A DNA stretch of 64,000 nucleotides from UKL13-2 sp036394575 (GCA_036394575.1 DASWEY010000002.1:1-64000); one strand, 5' to 3'. Positions 1 to 8,496 are shown, numbered from the stretch's first letter. The notes: generated by a model from the letters alone, not told the origin. Numbers and translations are program-made.

Positions 1-472
1 CGAGTCCCGCCCAGTTGCCGCTGCCGAGGCTGTATTTGCTGGCGATCACCAGTGCCACGCCGGCCAGGCCCAGAGCCATGCCCAGCCACTGGCACGCATT
101 GAGGCGCTCGTTCAGCAGCCAGTGCGCGAACACCGCCGTCACCACCGGTTGCAGGCCGGCGATCATGGCGACGAAGCCCAGCGGCAGTTGCAGCTTGATG
201 GCGTAGAGCACGCCGGAAAGATAGGTGGCGTGCACCAGCAAGCCGGCGACGGCGATGTGGCCAACCTCGGCCATGCGCCGGGGCCAGGGCGCGCGCGTGG
301 CGAAGGCGATGGCGCCGAGGATGGCGGCCACCACCAGCATGCGCAGCACGGTGAGCGTGAACGGTTCGGCATAGGGGATGCCGTAACGCGAGCCGATGAA
401 GCCCGTGCTCCACATCAATACGAACAGGGCAGGGGCGGCGATCAGCCAGAAGCGGGAGGTGGTGGCGGGCAT
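1..472 (-). CDS. DMT superfamily (EamA) transporter, 3' part cut by window edge
   Basis: Reading leftwards from ATG at 472, 157 codons are open to the window edge, so the C-terminal half is missing. The protein begins MPATTSRFWLIAAPALFVLM and has alternating hydrophobic helices, an early WSTGFIGSRYG segment, and a later stretch GFVAMIAGLQPVVTAVFAHW followed by a short charged loop (LNERL). That layout is typical of the first EamA repeat of ten-helix drug/metabolite transporters, which export metabolites across the inner membrane. The substrate cannot be read from sequence. The start lies 80 bases from the divergent hydrolase gene, so the two probably share a promoter region. Confidence 0.8.
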   Translation of the reverse strand, partial: MPATTSRFWLIAAPALFVLMWSTGFIGSRYGIPYAEPFTLTVLRMLVVAAILGAIAFATRAPWPRRMAEVGHIAVAGLLVHATYLSGVLYAIKLQLPLGFVAMIAGLQPVVTAVFAHWLLNERLNACQWLGMALGLAGVALVIASKYSLGSGNWAGL

Positions 473-551
473 GGCGGAGGGAGGCAAAACGGCAAGTAAA
501 TATGATTCAGGGCAATGGGGCGGCGGGAAATTTCATGCGATTATCGCGCAC

Positions 552-1433
552 ATGGACATGTTTACCGACTACAAACCGTTTCGCCTGAACGTCAATGGTG
601 TCGCGATTGCGGGCGTGATGGGCGGCAGCGGCCCGCCGCTGTTGTTGCTGCACGGCTATCCGCAGACGCATCTGATCTGGCATCGCGTCGCGGCCGAATT
701 GATGAAGCATTACACCGTGGTGGCCACCGATCTGCGCGGCTACGGCGCCAGCGACAAGCCGCCGGGCCTGGCCGATCATTCGAATTATTCCAAGCGCGAA
801 ATGGCGCGCGACCAGGTCGAGGTGATGCGCGCGCTGGGCTTCGATTCTTTTTATTTGTGCGGCCATGATCGCGGCGGCCGCGTCTCGCATCGTCTGGCGG
901 TCGATCATCCGCGGGCGGTAAAAAAACTGATGCTGCTCGACATCGCGCCGACGCTTTCAATGTATGAGCAGACGACGATGGACTTCGCGCGCGCCTATTG
1001 GTGGTGGTTTTTCCTGATCCAGCCGGCGCCGTTTCCGGAAACCATCATGACCACGCAGCCGGATACCTATCTGAAGAAAAAAATCGGCTGGGGCCACGCC
1101 GGTCTGACGCCGTTTACCGACGAGACTTACGCCGCCTATCTGGCCAATGTCAGCCATTTCGATTCGGCGCACGGCATGTGCGAGGACTATCGCGCCGCCG
1201 CCTCGATCGATCTCGAACATGATCGCGCCGATCGCGCGGCCGGCGTAAAAATGCAGTGCCCCACGCGCGTGCTGTGGGGCGAATTCGGCGTGGTCAATCG
1301 CTGCTTCAAGCCGCTGGACGACTGGCGGCGCGTGGCCGGCGAGGTGAGCGGCAGTACGGTACCTTGTGGGCATTACATTCCCGAAGAAGTACCGGCGCGC
1401 TTGCTGGAGGAGTTGTTGGCATTCATGAAATAG
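552..1433 (+). CDS. Alpha/beta hydrolase, haloacetate dehalogenase-like
   Basis: A 293-residue soluble alpha/beta hydrolase. It carries the oxyanion HGYP motif (residues 35-38), nucleophile Asp106 in GHDRGGR, the two carboxylate-binding arginines expected in fluoroacetate dehalogenases (Arg107, Arg110), acid Asp130 in LLDIAPT and His274 in GHYIPEE. The overall pattern, including QPAP after the cap helix and CEDYR, follows haloacetate dehalogenases, which replace halogen by hydroxyl on 2-haloacetates. The halide-pocket pair His-Trp of that family appears to be Trp151-Trp152 here, so substrate or halide preference may differ; an esterase or epoxide-hydrolase role is possible. ATG 552 was preferred to upstream in-frame starts because those run into the divergent transporter gene. 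Confidence 0.85.
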   Translation: MDMFTDYKPFRLNVNGVAIAGVMGGSGPPLLLLHGYPQTHLIWHRVAAELMKHYTVVATDLRGYGASDKPPGLADHSNYSKREMARDQVEVMRALGFDSFYLCGHDRGGRVSHRLAVDHPRAVKKLMLLDIAPTLSMYEQTTMDFARAYWWWFFLIQPAPFPETIMTTQPDTYLKKKIGWGHAGLTPFTDETYAAYLANVSHFDSAHGMCEDYRAAASIDLEHDRADRAAGVKMQCPTRVLWGEFGVVNRCFKPLDDWRRVAGEVSGSTVPCGHYIPEEVPARLLEELLAFMK

Positions 1434-1483
1434 GCGGCATCGACAAAAAGAGAACTTCTAAAAAACTGCGTCGTCCCAGCGAA

Positions 1484-1575
1484 GGGGTGAAAGCATGCTT
1501 TCACCCCAGGTCCGTCATAGGTTTTGAATGAACGAAGGGCTGGATTCCAGCTCAGTTACCAAAATGAGCTGGAAT
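1484..1575. repeat. Two palindromes in the gap before the tartrate dehydrogenase gene
   Basis: Positions 1484-1507 form a perfect 24-base palindrome (GGGGTGAAAGCA and its complement). Positions 1544-1554 (ATTCCAGCTCA) pair exactly with 1565-1575 across a 10-base loop. The flanking text GCTGGATTCCAGC ... GCTGGAATGACG resembles REP-like elements common between proteobacterial genes. The gap 1434-1705 holds no credible gene. Confidence 0.6.
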
Positions 1576-1611
1576 GACGAAATTTGAGTGTTTCGAAAAT
1601 TTCGAAAATAC

Positions 1612-1673
1612 AAACTCAAGCACTGGCGCGGTGTTTGGAGCAAAAATGGCTTGAAAACCGCGCCGAATGGCGA
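1612..1673. repeat. Dispersed palindromic repeat, copy 1
   Basis: A 62-base element whose arms read AGCACTGGCGCGG and AAAACCGCGCCGAATGGCG, so GGCGCGGT can pair with ACCGCGCC around an A/T-rich centre. Copies with the same arms and spacing lie at 53742-53803, and a diverged copy at 40122-40187. It ends about 30 bases before the start of the tartrate dehydrogenase gene. Confidence 0.65.
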
Positions 1674-1705
1674 GCTGCAAATTTTGGAAATACACGGAGA
1701 GAAAG

Positions 1706-2767
1706 ATGAAGAACTACAAGATTGCGGTCGTTGCCGGCGACGGCATCGGCAAGGAGGTGGTGCCCGAAGGCATGCGCGTGCTCGAGGCCGCCGGCCGCAA
1801 ATTCGGCATCGGCTTCAACTGGGACGAGAAGCCCTGGAGCTGCGATTACTATCTGCAGCACGGTCGCATGATGCCCGAGGACGGCCTCAGCACCATCCGC
1901 CATCACGACGCCATTTTTCTCGGCGCGGTGGGATTCCCGACGGTGCTGGATCATGTCTCGCTATGGGGGCTGCTGGTGCCGATCCGCCGCGAGTTCCAGC
2001 TCTATGCCAATGTGCGTCCGGTGCGGCTGATGCCGGGGGTGCCCTCGCCGCTGGCCAATCGCAAGCCGGGCGATATCGATTTCTGGGTGGTGCGCGAAAA
2101 TAACGAGGGCGAATATTCCGCCGTGGGCGGGCGCATGTACGGCGGCACCGAGCATGAGTTCGTGCAGCAGCAAAGCATTTTCACGCGGCGCGGCACCGAC
2201 CGCATCATGAAATACGCCTTCGAACTGGCGAAGACGCGCAAGCGCAAACATGTCACTTCCGCCACCAAATCCAACGGCATCGCCATCACCATGCCCTACT
2301 GGGACGAGCGCTTCAAACTGATGGCGGCGCAATATCCCGAGATCAAGACCTCGCAATATCACATCGACATCCTGACCGCGCATTTTGTGCAGCATCCCGA
2401 CTGGTTCGATGTGGTGGTCGGCTCCAATCTGTTCGGCGACATCCTCTCCGATCTCGGACCCGCCTGCACCGGCACCATCGGCATCGCGCCCTCGGCCAAC
2501 CTCAATCCGGAACGCGAGTATCCTTCCTGCTTCGAGCCGGTGCACGGCAGCGCGCCGGATATTTTCGGCAAGGGCATCGCCAATCCGATCGGGCAGATCT
2601 GGAGCGGGGCGATGATGCTCGAGCATCTCGGCCACAAGGAGGCCGGCGACGCCGTCGTCAAGGCGATCGAAAAAGTGCTGGTCGAGGGCCCGCGCACGCG
2701 CGACATGGGCGGCACCGCCGGTACGCAGGAAGTAGGCAAGGCAATCGCAGACGCAGTCGAAAAATAA
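1706..2767 (+). CDS. ttuC: Tartrate / D-malate dehydrogenase (TtuC/DmlA family)
   Basis: A 353-residue beta-decarboxylating dehydrogenase of the isocitrate/isopropylmalate superfamily. Visible motifs are AGDGIGKEV at the N terminus, the RRGTDRIMKYAF helix, HVTSATKSNG with the family lysine, a metal site in NLFGDILSDLGPACTG (Asp residues), and EPVHGSAPDIFGKGIANP in the NAD-binding region. The ATKSNG and GFPTVLDHVSLWG segments are those of tartrate/D-malate dehydrogenases rather than LeuB. It would oxidise or decarboxylate tartrate, D-malate or a related 2-hydroxyacid using NAD. ATG 1706 follows a good ribosome site (GGAGAGAAAG). The TctCBA genes downstream probably import its substrate. The symbol dmlA would fit equally well. 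Confidence 0.88.
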   Translation: MKNYKIAVVAGDGIGKEVVPEGMRVLEAAGRKFGIGFNWDEKPWSCDYYLQHGRMMPEDGLSTIRHHDAIFLGAVGFPTVLDHVSLWGLLVPIRREFQLYANVRPVRLMPGVPSPLANRKPGDIDFWVVRENNEGEYSAVGGRMYGGTEHEFVQQQSIFTRRGTDRIMKYAFELAKTRKRKHVTSATKSNGIAITMPYWDERFKLMAAQYPEIKTSQYHIDILTAHFVQHPDWFDVVVGSNLFGDILSDLGPACTGTIGIAPSANLNPEREYPSCFEPVHGSAPDIFGKGIANPIGQIWSGAMMLEHLGHKEAGDAVVKAIEKVLVEGPRTRDMGGTAGTQEVGKAIADAVEK

Positions 2768-2801
2768 TAAAAATCAATCAAAAATTTTCACCGGAGGAAA
2801 C

Positions 2802-3749
2802 ATGAAGAAAAACTTGATGTGGTTGCTGGCCGCAGCAACCTTCGCGGTCGCCGCGCCTGCAATGGCGGCCTATCCCGACAGGCCGGTCAAATACATCGTG
2901 CCTTTTGCCCCCGGCGGCGAATCGGATATCGGCGCGCGCTTTCAGCAACTGGTGTACCGCAAGAAATTCGGCCAGGAGCTGATCATCGAATCCAAGCCCG
3001 GCGCCGGCGGCGCGCTCGCCTGGGCGCAGACCAATGGGTTCCCCGGCGACGGCTATACCCTGATGAGCACCAATCTGCCGCATATCGTGCTGCAACCGCT
3101 CGAGGGCCAGGTGCAGTACAAGACCGAGGATCTGGTGAATGTGCATTTTTACCACTACACGCCGGATGCCATCGTGGTCAGCATCGACAGCCCCTTCAAG
3201 ACCTATCAGGACCTGGTCAAGGCGGCCAAGGCCGCGCCCGGCGACGTCACCTTCGCCGGCTCCGGCACCAATACCGCCAACCACATGGCGACCGAGCGTT
3301 TCAACGGCGTCGCCGGCGTGAAGACCACCTATATCCCATTCAAGGGCACCGGCGACCTGGTCGCTTCCCTGCTCGGCGGGCATGTGGCGGCAGCGATGTC
3401 CTATGTGACGCTGGCGATCGCGCAGAAGGGCAAGACGCGCATGCTGGCGGTCGCGACCGAAAAACGCCACCCGCAATTTCCCGATGTGCCGACCTTCCGC
3501 GAGCTCGGTATCGACTGGGTGGACGGCGCCTATCGCGGCGTCGCGGTGCCGAAATCGACGCCACCGGAACTGCGCCAGCGCATTTCCGATATGTTCAGCG
3601 AAATCAACAAGGACCCCGAGTTCCAGCGGCGCATGGCCGAAGGGGGTTTCGAACTGGTCGACATCGGCTATGACAAGATGCCGGCGTTCATGGCGGAGCG
3701 CACACGAGTCTATATCGAGGCTGCCAAGCGCATGGGGCTGGTGAAATAG
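2802..3749 (+). CDS. Tripartite tricarboxylate transporter receptor (Bug/TctC family)
   Basis: A 315-residue periplasmic solute receptor. The signal peptide MKKNLMWLLAAATFAVAAPAMA is followed by YPDRPVKYIVPFAPGGESDI, the standard opening of Bug proteins, where PFAPGG lines the carboxylate site. Later PGAGGALAW and the TFAGSGTNTANHMA loop match the second ligand-contact region. It would bind a small carboxylate and hand it to the TctAB membrane unit encoded next. A GGAGGA ribosome site precedes the ATG. The gene lies 34 bases after the dehydrogenase gene, so an operon is likely. Confidence 0.93.
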   Translation: MKKNLMWLLAAATFAVAAPAMAAYPDRPVKYIVPFAPGGESDIGARFQQLVYRKKFGQELIIESKPGAGGALAWAQTNGFPGDGYTLMSTNLPHIVLQPLEGQVQYKTEDLVNVHFYHYTPDAIVVSIDSPFKTYQDLVKAAKAAPGDVTFAGSGTNTANHMATERFNGVAGVKTTYIPFKGTGDLVASLLGGHVAAAMSYVTLAIAQKGKTRMLAVATEKRHPQFPDVPTFRELGIDWVDGAYRGVAVPKSTPPELRQRISDMFSEINKDPEFQRRMAEGGFELVDIGYDKMPAFMAERTRVYIEAAKRMGLVK

Positions 3750-3769
3750 TTTTCTTGACCATCGTCATC

Positions 3770-3808
3770 TTCGCGCCCGCCTGTCAGCAGTTCGTAAGCC
3801 CGCGCGAA
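3770..3808 (+). promoter_or_regulatory. Intercistronic hairpin between receptor and TctB genes
   Basis: TTCGCGC (3770-3776) is complementary to GCGCGAA (3802-3808) across a 25-base loop. Hairpins here often let the receptor message outlast the membrane-protein message. The stem is short and no T-run follows, so this is a weak call. Confidence 0.3.
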
Positions 3809-3874
3809 AGAAAATGAGTTGTTAAGGTAGAATCCTTGGCAAACGATATTCAGCATTTCATAGAGGGAGGGGCA

Positions 3875-4339
3875 GTGAATCTCAAAAATCCAAAAGACTT
3901 CTGGTCCGGGGTGATGTTTACCGTGATCGGATTGGCATTCGCCATCATCGTCAAGGTCTCCGAATATCCGATGGGTACCCCAAGCCGCATGGGCCCGGGA
4001 TATTTCCCGTTCGTGCTGGGGTCGATCATGGCGGTGTTGGGCGTGATCATCGTTGTCCAGGCGCTGATGACCAGTGGCGGGCCGGTCAGCAAATTCGCCT
4101 GGCGGCCATTGATCTGGGTGCTCTCCGCTTTCGTGATTTTCGGTTTGATCGCCAAGCCGGCCGGTTTGGTGGCCGCCATTGTCTTGCTGGTGCTTATTTC
4201 TTCCTATGGCGGCCATGAGCATAGATGGAAAGAGGCGCTCATCTCCAGCGCCATTCTGGCGGCGGGATCGGTCGCGGTATTCATCTACGGTCTGAAGCTT
4301 CCATTCCAGATCTGGCCTGAATTTCTCGGCCTGGGCTAA
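3875..4339 (+). CDS. Tripartite tricarboxylate transporter TctB-like small membrane subunit
   Basis: A 154-residue protein with about four membrane segments and the N-terminal pattern DFWSGVMFTVIGLAFAI ... MGPGYFPFVLGSIMAVLG that marks TctB proteins (the GPGYFP loop is diagnostic). It partners TctA in the inner membrane. GTG at 3875 was chosen because GAGGGAGG lies just upstream at 3863-3870; an earlier in-frame TTG at 3836 lacks such a site. The stop is 11 bases before the TctA start. Confidence 0.9.
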   Translation: MNLKNPKDFWSGVMFTVIGLAFAIIVKVSEYPMGTPSRMGPGYFPFVLGSIMAVLGVIIVVQALMTSGGPVSKFAWRPLIWVLSAFVIFGLIAKPAGLVAAIVLLVLISSYGGHEHRWKEALISSAILAAGSVAVFIYGLKLPFQIWPEFLGLG

Positions 4340-4350
4340 GGGGAGCGGAC

Positions 4351-5856
4351 ATGGAATTAATTCAACACCTTTCCCTCGGCTTTAGCGTCGCGCTGACGCT
4401 GAACAATTTGCTGTATTGCCTGATCGGCTGTCTGCTGGGCACCCTGATCGGGGTGCTCCCCGGCATCGGTCCGGTGGCGACGATCGCCATGCTGTTGCCG
4501 GCGACCTTCACGCTGCCGCCCGAATCCTCGCTGATCATGCTGGCCGGTATTTACTACGGGGCGCAGTACGGCGGCTCAACCACCGCGATCCTGATCAACA
4601 TTCCCGGCGAATCATCCTCGGTGGTGACCGCGCTTGATGGGTACCAGATGGCAAGGCAGGGCCGCGCAGGCCCGGCGCTGGCGACGGCCGCGCTCGGCTC
4701 TTTCTTCGCCGGTTCGGTGGCGACCTTCCTGCTGGCCGCCGCCGCGCCACCGCTGGCGCAGCTGGCGTTCAAATTCGGCCCCGCCGAATATTTCTCGCTG
4801 ATGGCCCTGGGCCTGATCGCCGCCGTGGTGCTGGCGCACGGTTCGGTGATCAAGGCGATTGCGATGATCGTGCTGGGCCTGCTGCTGGGTCTGGTCGGCA
4901 CCGACGTCAATTCCGGCATGGCCCGTTTCAGCTTCGGTGTGCCCGAACTTTCCGACGGTATCGGCTTTGTGGCCGTGGCAATGGGCGTATTCGGCCTCGC
5001 CGAAATCATGAAGAATCTCGAGCAGGACGATTCGCCGCGCGAGGTGTTCACCCACAAGGTGACTAACTTGTGGCCCTCCAAGCAGGACTTCAAGGATGCG
5101 ACGCCGGCCGTGCTGCGCGGCACCGCCCTTGGTTCGTTGCTGGGTATCCTGCCGGGCGGGGGCGCGGTGCTGGCCTCGTTCGCGGCCTACACGCTGGAAA
5201 AGAAAATCGCCAAGGATTCGTCAAAATTCGGCAAGGGCGATATCCGCGGTGTGGCGTCGCCGGAGTCGGCCAATAACGCCGCCGCACAGACTTCTTTCAT
5301 TCCTTTGCTCACCCTCGGCATTCCACCCAATCCGGTGATGGCCTTGATGGTCGGCGCGATGATCATCCAGGGTATTCAGCCCGGCCCGCAGGTGATGGCC
5401 GAGCGTCCGCAATTGTTCTGGGGCATGATCGCCTCGATGTGGATCGGCAATCTGATGCTGGTGGTGCTGAACCTGCCCCTGATCGGCATGTGGATCAAAT
5501 TGCTGACGGTGCCCTATCGCATGCTCTACCCAGCCATCCTGGTGTTCTGTGCGATCGGCGTCTATTCGCTGCAAAATGCACCGTTCGACGTTGTCATCAC
5601 GGCGGTATTCGGCTTCATCGGTTATCTATTCGTGAAGCTGGAGTGCGAGCCGGCGCCGCTGCTGCTGGGCTTCATTCTCGGCCCGATGATGGAAGAGAAT
5701 CTGCGCCGCGCCATGCTGCTGTCGCGCGGCGACGCCACCGTGTTCTTCACCCGCCCCCTGTCGGCATCCCTGCTGGCGGTCGCGGGCCTGCTGCTGGTGA
5801 TCATTGCGCTGCCGGCGATCCGCAAGAAGCGCGAGGAAGCCTTCGTCGAGGATTGA
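4351..5856 (+). CDS. Tripartite tricarboxylate transporter permease TctA
   Basis: A 501-residue, multi-helix permease. It has the TctA signatures GTLIGVLPGIGPVATIAMLLP near residues 30-50, YYGAQYGGSTTAILINIPGE around 68-87, and a second-half LGILPGGGAVLASF repeat followed by NNAAAQTSFIPLLTLGIPPN. These GxxPGxGP-type loops form the two inverted halves of the translocation pathway, driven by ion gradients. It completes the import system for the carboxylate handled by the dehydrogenase at 1706. A strong ribosome site (AGGGGAG) precedes ATG 4351, and a terminator follows at 5871. Confidence 0.95.
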   Translation: MELIQHLSLGFSVALTLNNLLYCLIGCLLGTLIGVLPGIGPVATIAMLLPATFTLPPESSLIMLAGIYYGAQYGGSTTAILINIPGESSSVVTALDGYQMARQGRAGPALATAALGSFFAGSVATFLLAAAAPPLAQLAFKFGPAEYFSLMALGLIAAVVLAHGSVIKAIAMIVLGLLLGLVGTDVNSGMARFSFGVPELSDGIGFVAVAMGVFGLAEIMKNLEQDDSPREVFTHKVTNLWPSKQDFKDATPAVLRGTALGSLLGILPGGGAVLASFAAYTLEKKIAKDSSKFGKGDIRGVASPESANNAAAQTSFIPLLTLGIPPNPVMALMVGAMIIQGIQPGPQVMAERPQLFWGMIASMWIGNLMLVVLNLPLIGMWIKLLTVPYRMLYPAILVFCAIGVYSLQNAPFDVVITAVFGFIGYLFVKLECEPAPLLLGFILGPMMEENLRRAMLLSRGDATVFFTRPLSASLLAVAGLLLVIIALPAIRKKREEAFVED

Positions 5857-5870
5857 GCGACATGAACCCC

Positions 5871-5904
5871 ACAAAACCCCGGCGCGCCGGGGTTTTGTTT
5901 TTTT
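5871..5904 (+). terminator. Rho-independent terminator after the TctCBA operon
   Basis: ACAAAACCCCGGCG pairs with CGCCGGGGTTTTGT (5871-5898), followed by a run of T residues to 5904. It closes the operon starting at 1706. Confidence 0.92.
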
Positions 5905-5943
5905 GTCACATCCGATGCAAACAGGCTATCGTAAAATGGCCCA

Positions 5944-6123
5944 ATGGAAACCGAGTCTGTCCGCATGAACAAACCCGTGCCCCCGCGCAAACCCGAGCCG
6001 CATGAATGTTGCGGCACCGGCTGCATTCCCTGCGTAATGGATATTTACGAGGAAGAACTGTGGCAGTACGAGAAGGACCTCAAGGCCTGGGATGCCGCGC
6101 ACGGCGGCTCAGCCGCCGACTAG
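5944..6123 (+). CDS. Small oxidoreductase-like domain protein (OXLD1-like, CCGxGCxPC)
   Basis: A 59-residue protein. Its centre reads PPRKPEPHECCGTGCIPCVMD and continues IYEEELWQYEKDLKAW. This is the pattern of the oxidoreductase-like N-terminal family (proline-rich run, CCGxGCxxC, then YEEELxxYE), found in bacteria and in mitochondrial OXLD1. The four cysteines could bind metal or do thiol chemistry; no bacterial function is established to my knowledge. An alternative start is the second methionine (residue 8). The last 15 bases overlap the 3' end of the converging dehalogenase gene. Confidence 0.8.
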   Translation: METESVRMNKPVPPRKPEPHECCGTGCIPCVMDIYEEELWQYEKDLKAWDAAHGGSAAD

Positions 6124-6783
6124 CCTCGCCACTTCGTCGACGCCGGCGACGATGTAATCCGGGTACACGCCCAGCGCCTCAACCGGATTGCCGGTGCGAT
6201 TGACCCAGAACACCGTAAAGCCGAAGGCCTTGGCGCCGGCCGCATCCCAGCCATTGCTGGAGACAAAACCGATGCGTTCGCGTTCCAGCTCGAGGCGATC
6301 TACCGCCAGCCGATAGACGCGGCGATCCGGTTTGAAAATGCCCGCTTCCTCGATGCTGAGCACCTGCTCAAATGTCGTGTTCAAGCCGGCATGCGTCACC
6401 ACCGCATTCAGTGATGCAGGCGTGCCATTCGACAGGATGGCGAGGCGCTTGCCGCCCCGCAGGGCGCGCAGGCCGGCGAGACTGTCGGCGAATGGCATCA
6501 GCGTCGTATAGGCCTGCGGCAATTCGCGCAATGCCTCCGCATTTGCGGCGAGACCAAGCGCCTGACAGGCAAAGGACAGCGCCTCTGCCGTCACCTGGTC
6601 GAAATCCGCATGGCGCTGCATCAGGCTGCGCAGCCAGGTGTATTCGAGCTGCTTGCTGCGCCACAGCGCCGACAAGGCTTTGCCCCGGCCGGGAAAGCAC
6701 GCTTCGCAGGCGCCGACTACCGAATGCACATCGAAGATCGTGCCATAGGCATCGAATACCAGCGCATCCAAATCTTGATTCAT
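6109..6783 (-). CDS. L-2-haloacid dehalogenase (HAD type II)
   Basis: A 224-residue haloacid dehalogenase with every residue expected of the L-DEX group: nucleophile Asp11 in VFDAYGT, Thr15, Arg42 in LWRSKQLEY, Ser118-Asn119 in LSNG, Lys151 and Tyr157 in FKPDRRVY, and Ser175, Asn177, Asp180 in SSNGWDA. It should hydrolyse L-2-haloalkanoates to D-2-hydroxyacids in the cytoplasm. The downstream fate of such hydroxyacids may link to the 2-hydroxyacid dehydrogenase at 1706, which is only an inference. The gene is a single unit on the minus strand, divergent from the gamma-glutamyltranspeptidase-like gene at 6865. Confidence 0.92.
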   Translation of the reverse strand: MNQDLDALVFDAYGTIFDVHSVVGACEACFPGRGKALSALWRSKQLEYTWLRSLMQRHADFDQVTAEALSFACQALGLAANAEALRELPQAYTTLMPFADSLAGLRALRGGKRLAILSNGTPASLNAVVTHAGLNTTFEQVLSIEEAGIFKPDRRVYRLAVDRLELERERIGFVSSNGWDAAGAKAFGFTVFWVNRTGNPVEALGVYPDYIVAGVDEVARLVGG

Positions 6784-6864
6784 GACGGTTCCCGTAAAAA
6801 TGATTCGCGGTAAGCTTACGCCAGCGCGGCGCGCTCACCAATCGGCCTTCATTTCCAGGAAAAC

Positions 6865-8496
6865 ATGAAATTTTTCTCATTCGATAATCCCGCCATCAAT
6901 TTTCCTTATGCCTCACAACGTATGCCGGTGATGGCCAGGAACATCGTCGCCACTTCACAGCCGTTGGCCGCACAAGCCGGTTTGCAGATGTTGCGCCAGG
7001 GGGGCAACGCAGTCGATGCCGCGCTGGCAACGGCGATTACGCTCACCGTGGTGGAACCGACCAGCAACGGCATCGGCTCGGACGGCTACGCCATCATCTG
7101 GGACGGCAAGACGCTGCACGGGCTCAATGCCTCGGGCCGTTCGCCGCAGGCTTGGACACCGGATTACTTCGCCAAAAAATATCCCGGTGCCAGCATGGTG
7201 CCGATGCGCGGCTGGGACAGCGTGACGGTGCCCGGCGCGGTCTCGCAATGGGCAGAACTGTCGAAAAAATTTGGCAAGCTGCCGTTCGCCGCGCTGTTCG
7301 AGGCCGCAATCCGCTACGCGCGCGAAGGCCATCATGTTTCGCCGATCACGGCGCACAGCTGGTTGCGCCAGTCGGAGATGCTGAAAGGGCAGGCGGATTT
7401 TGTACGCGACTTTACCCCCGGCGGGCGGCTGCCGCGTGCCGGCGAGAAGTGGATCCTGCCAGGACAGGCCGCGACGCTGGAAGAAATTGCCGCGACTGGC
7501 GGCGAATCGTTTTATCGCGGTGCGCTGGCTGAAAAAATCGCCGCGCATGCCAGGGCGCAAGGCGGTGCGTTGGCATCCGCCGATCTGGCCGCCCATCGTG
7601 CGGATTGGGTGGGCACCATCCATATGGATTATCGCGGCGTGCGCCTGCATGAAATCCCTCCTAACGGGCAGGGGCTGGCGGCCCTGCTATGCCTCGGCAT
7701 CCTCGACCATTTTGACCTCAAGGGGTTGGCCGTTGATTCTGTCGCCAGCGTGCATCTGCAACTCGAGGCGATGAAGCTCGCCTTTGCCGACGCGCATCGC
7801 TATATCGCCGATGCCGACTTCATGGATGTGCCAGTCGAGACCTTGCTCGACCGCGCCTATCTCAAACAACGCGCCGCCTTGGTTGATATGAAGCGCGCCT
7901 CTGCGCCCTTGTTCGGCACGCCCAGGCATGGCGGCACGGTGTATCTCACCACAGCCGACGCCAGCGGCATGATGGTCAGCCTGATTCAGTCGAACTACAT
8001 GGGCTTCGGTTCCGGCGTGGTGGTTCCGGGCACCGGCATCTCCTTGCAAAATCGCGGTCATGGGTTCGTGCTTAAGGACGGTCACCCCAACCAGGTCGCA
8101 CCCGGCAAGCGACCGTTCCAGACCATCATTCCCGGTTTCCTGACCGATTTGCAGAACCGTCCGCTGATGTCATTCGGCGTGATGGGCGGCAATATGCAGC
8201 CGCAGGGCCATGTGCAGATGGTGACGCGCATTTGCGATTACGGCCAGAACCCGCAAACGGCCAGTGATGCACCGCGTTGGATCGTCAATGCCGATGGCAC
8301 TGTCGGCCTCGAGGATGCCCTGAAAGCCGGTATTGGCGCGGGTCTTGAGGCAATGGGCCATAAATTGGCGTCGGCTGAAGCGGTCAACTTTGCATTCGGC
8401 GGTGCGCAGCTGATCTGGCGCATGGATGATGGCGGCGAGGTTGCCTATTGTGCCGGCAGCGATCATCGCAAGGATGGTGGCGCAATCGGGTTCTGA
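6865..8496 (+). CDS. Gamma-glutamyltranspeptidase family N-terminal nucleophile hydrolase
   Basis: A 543-residue Ntn hydrolase precursor. It has ATSQPLAAQAGLQMLRQGGNAVDAA near residues 30-54 and NGIGSDGYAII around 68-78, typical of the GGT large subunit. Thr358 in HGGTVYLTTAD is the expected self-cleavage site and catalytic threonine. The later GVMGGNMQPQGHVQ matches the conserved small-subunit motif. No clear signal peptide is seen, so it may act in the cytoplasm like the YwrD-type branch. Substrates may be gamma-glutamyl amides or other acylated compounds. It stands alone, divergent from the dehalogenase. Confidence 0.9.
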   Translation: MKFFSFDNPAINFPYASQRMPVMARNIVATSQPLAAQAGLQMLRQGGNAVDAALATAITLTVVEPTSNGIGSDGYAIIWDGKTLHGLNASGRSPQAWTPDYFAKKYPGASMVPMRGWDSVTVPGAVSQWAELSKKFGKLPFAALFEAAIRYAREGHHVSPITAHSWLRQSEMLKGQADFVRDFTPGGRLPRAGEKWILPGQAATLEEIAATGGESFYRGALAEKIAAHARAQGGALASADLAAHRADWVGTIHMDYRGVRLHEIPPNGQGLAALLCLGILDHFDLKGLAVDSVASVHLQLEAMKLAFADAHRYIADADFMDVPVETLLDRAYLKQRAALVDMKRASAPLFGTPRHGGTVYLTTADASGMMVSLIQSNYMGFGSGVVVPGTGISLQNRGHGFVLKDGHPNQVAPGKRPFQTIIPGFLTDLQNRPLMSFGVMGGNMQPQGHVQMVTRICDYGQNPQTASDAPRWIVNADGTVGLEDALKAGIGAGLEAMGHKLASAEAVNFAFGGAQLIWRMDDGGEVAYCAGSDHRKDGGAIGF

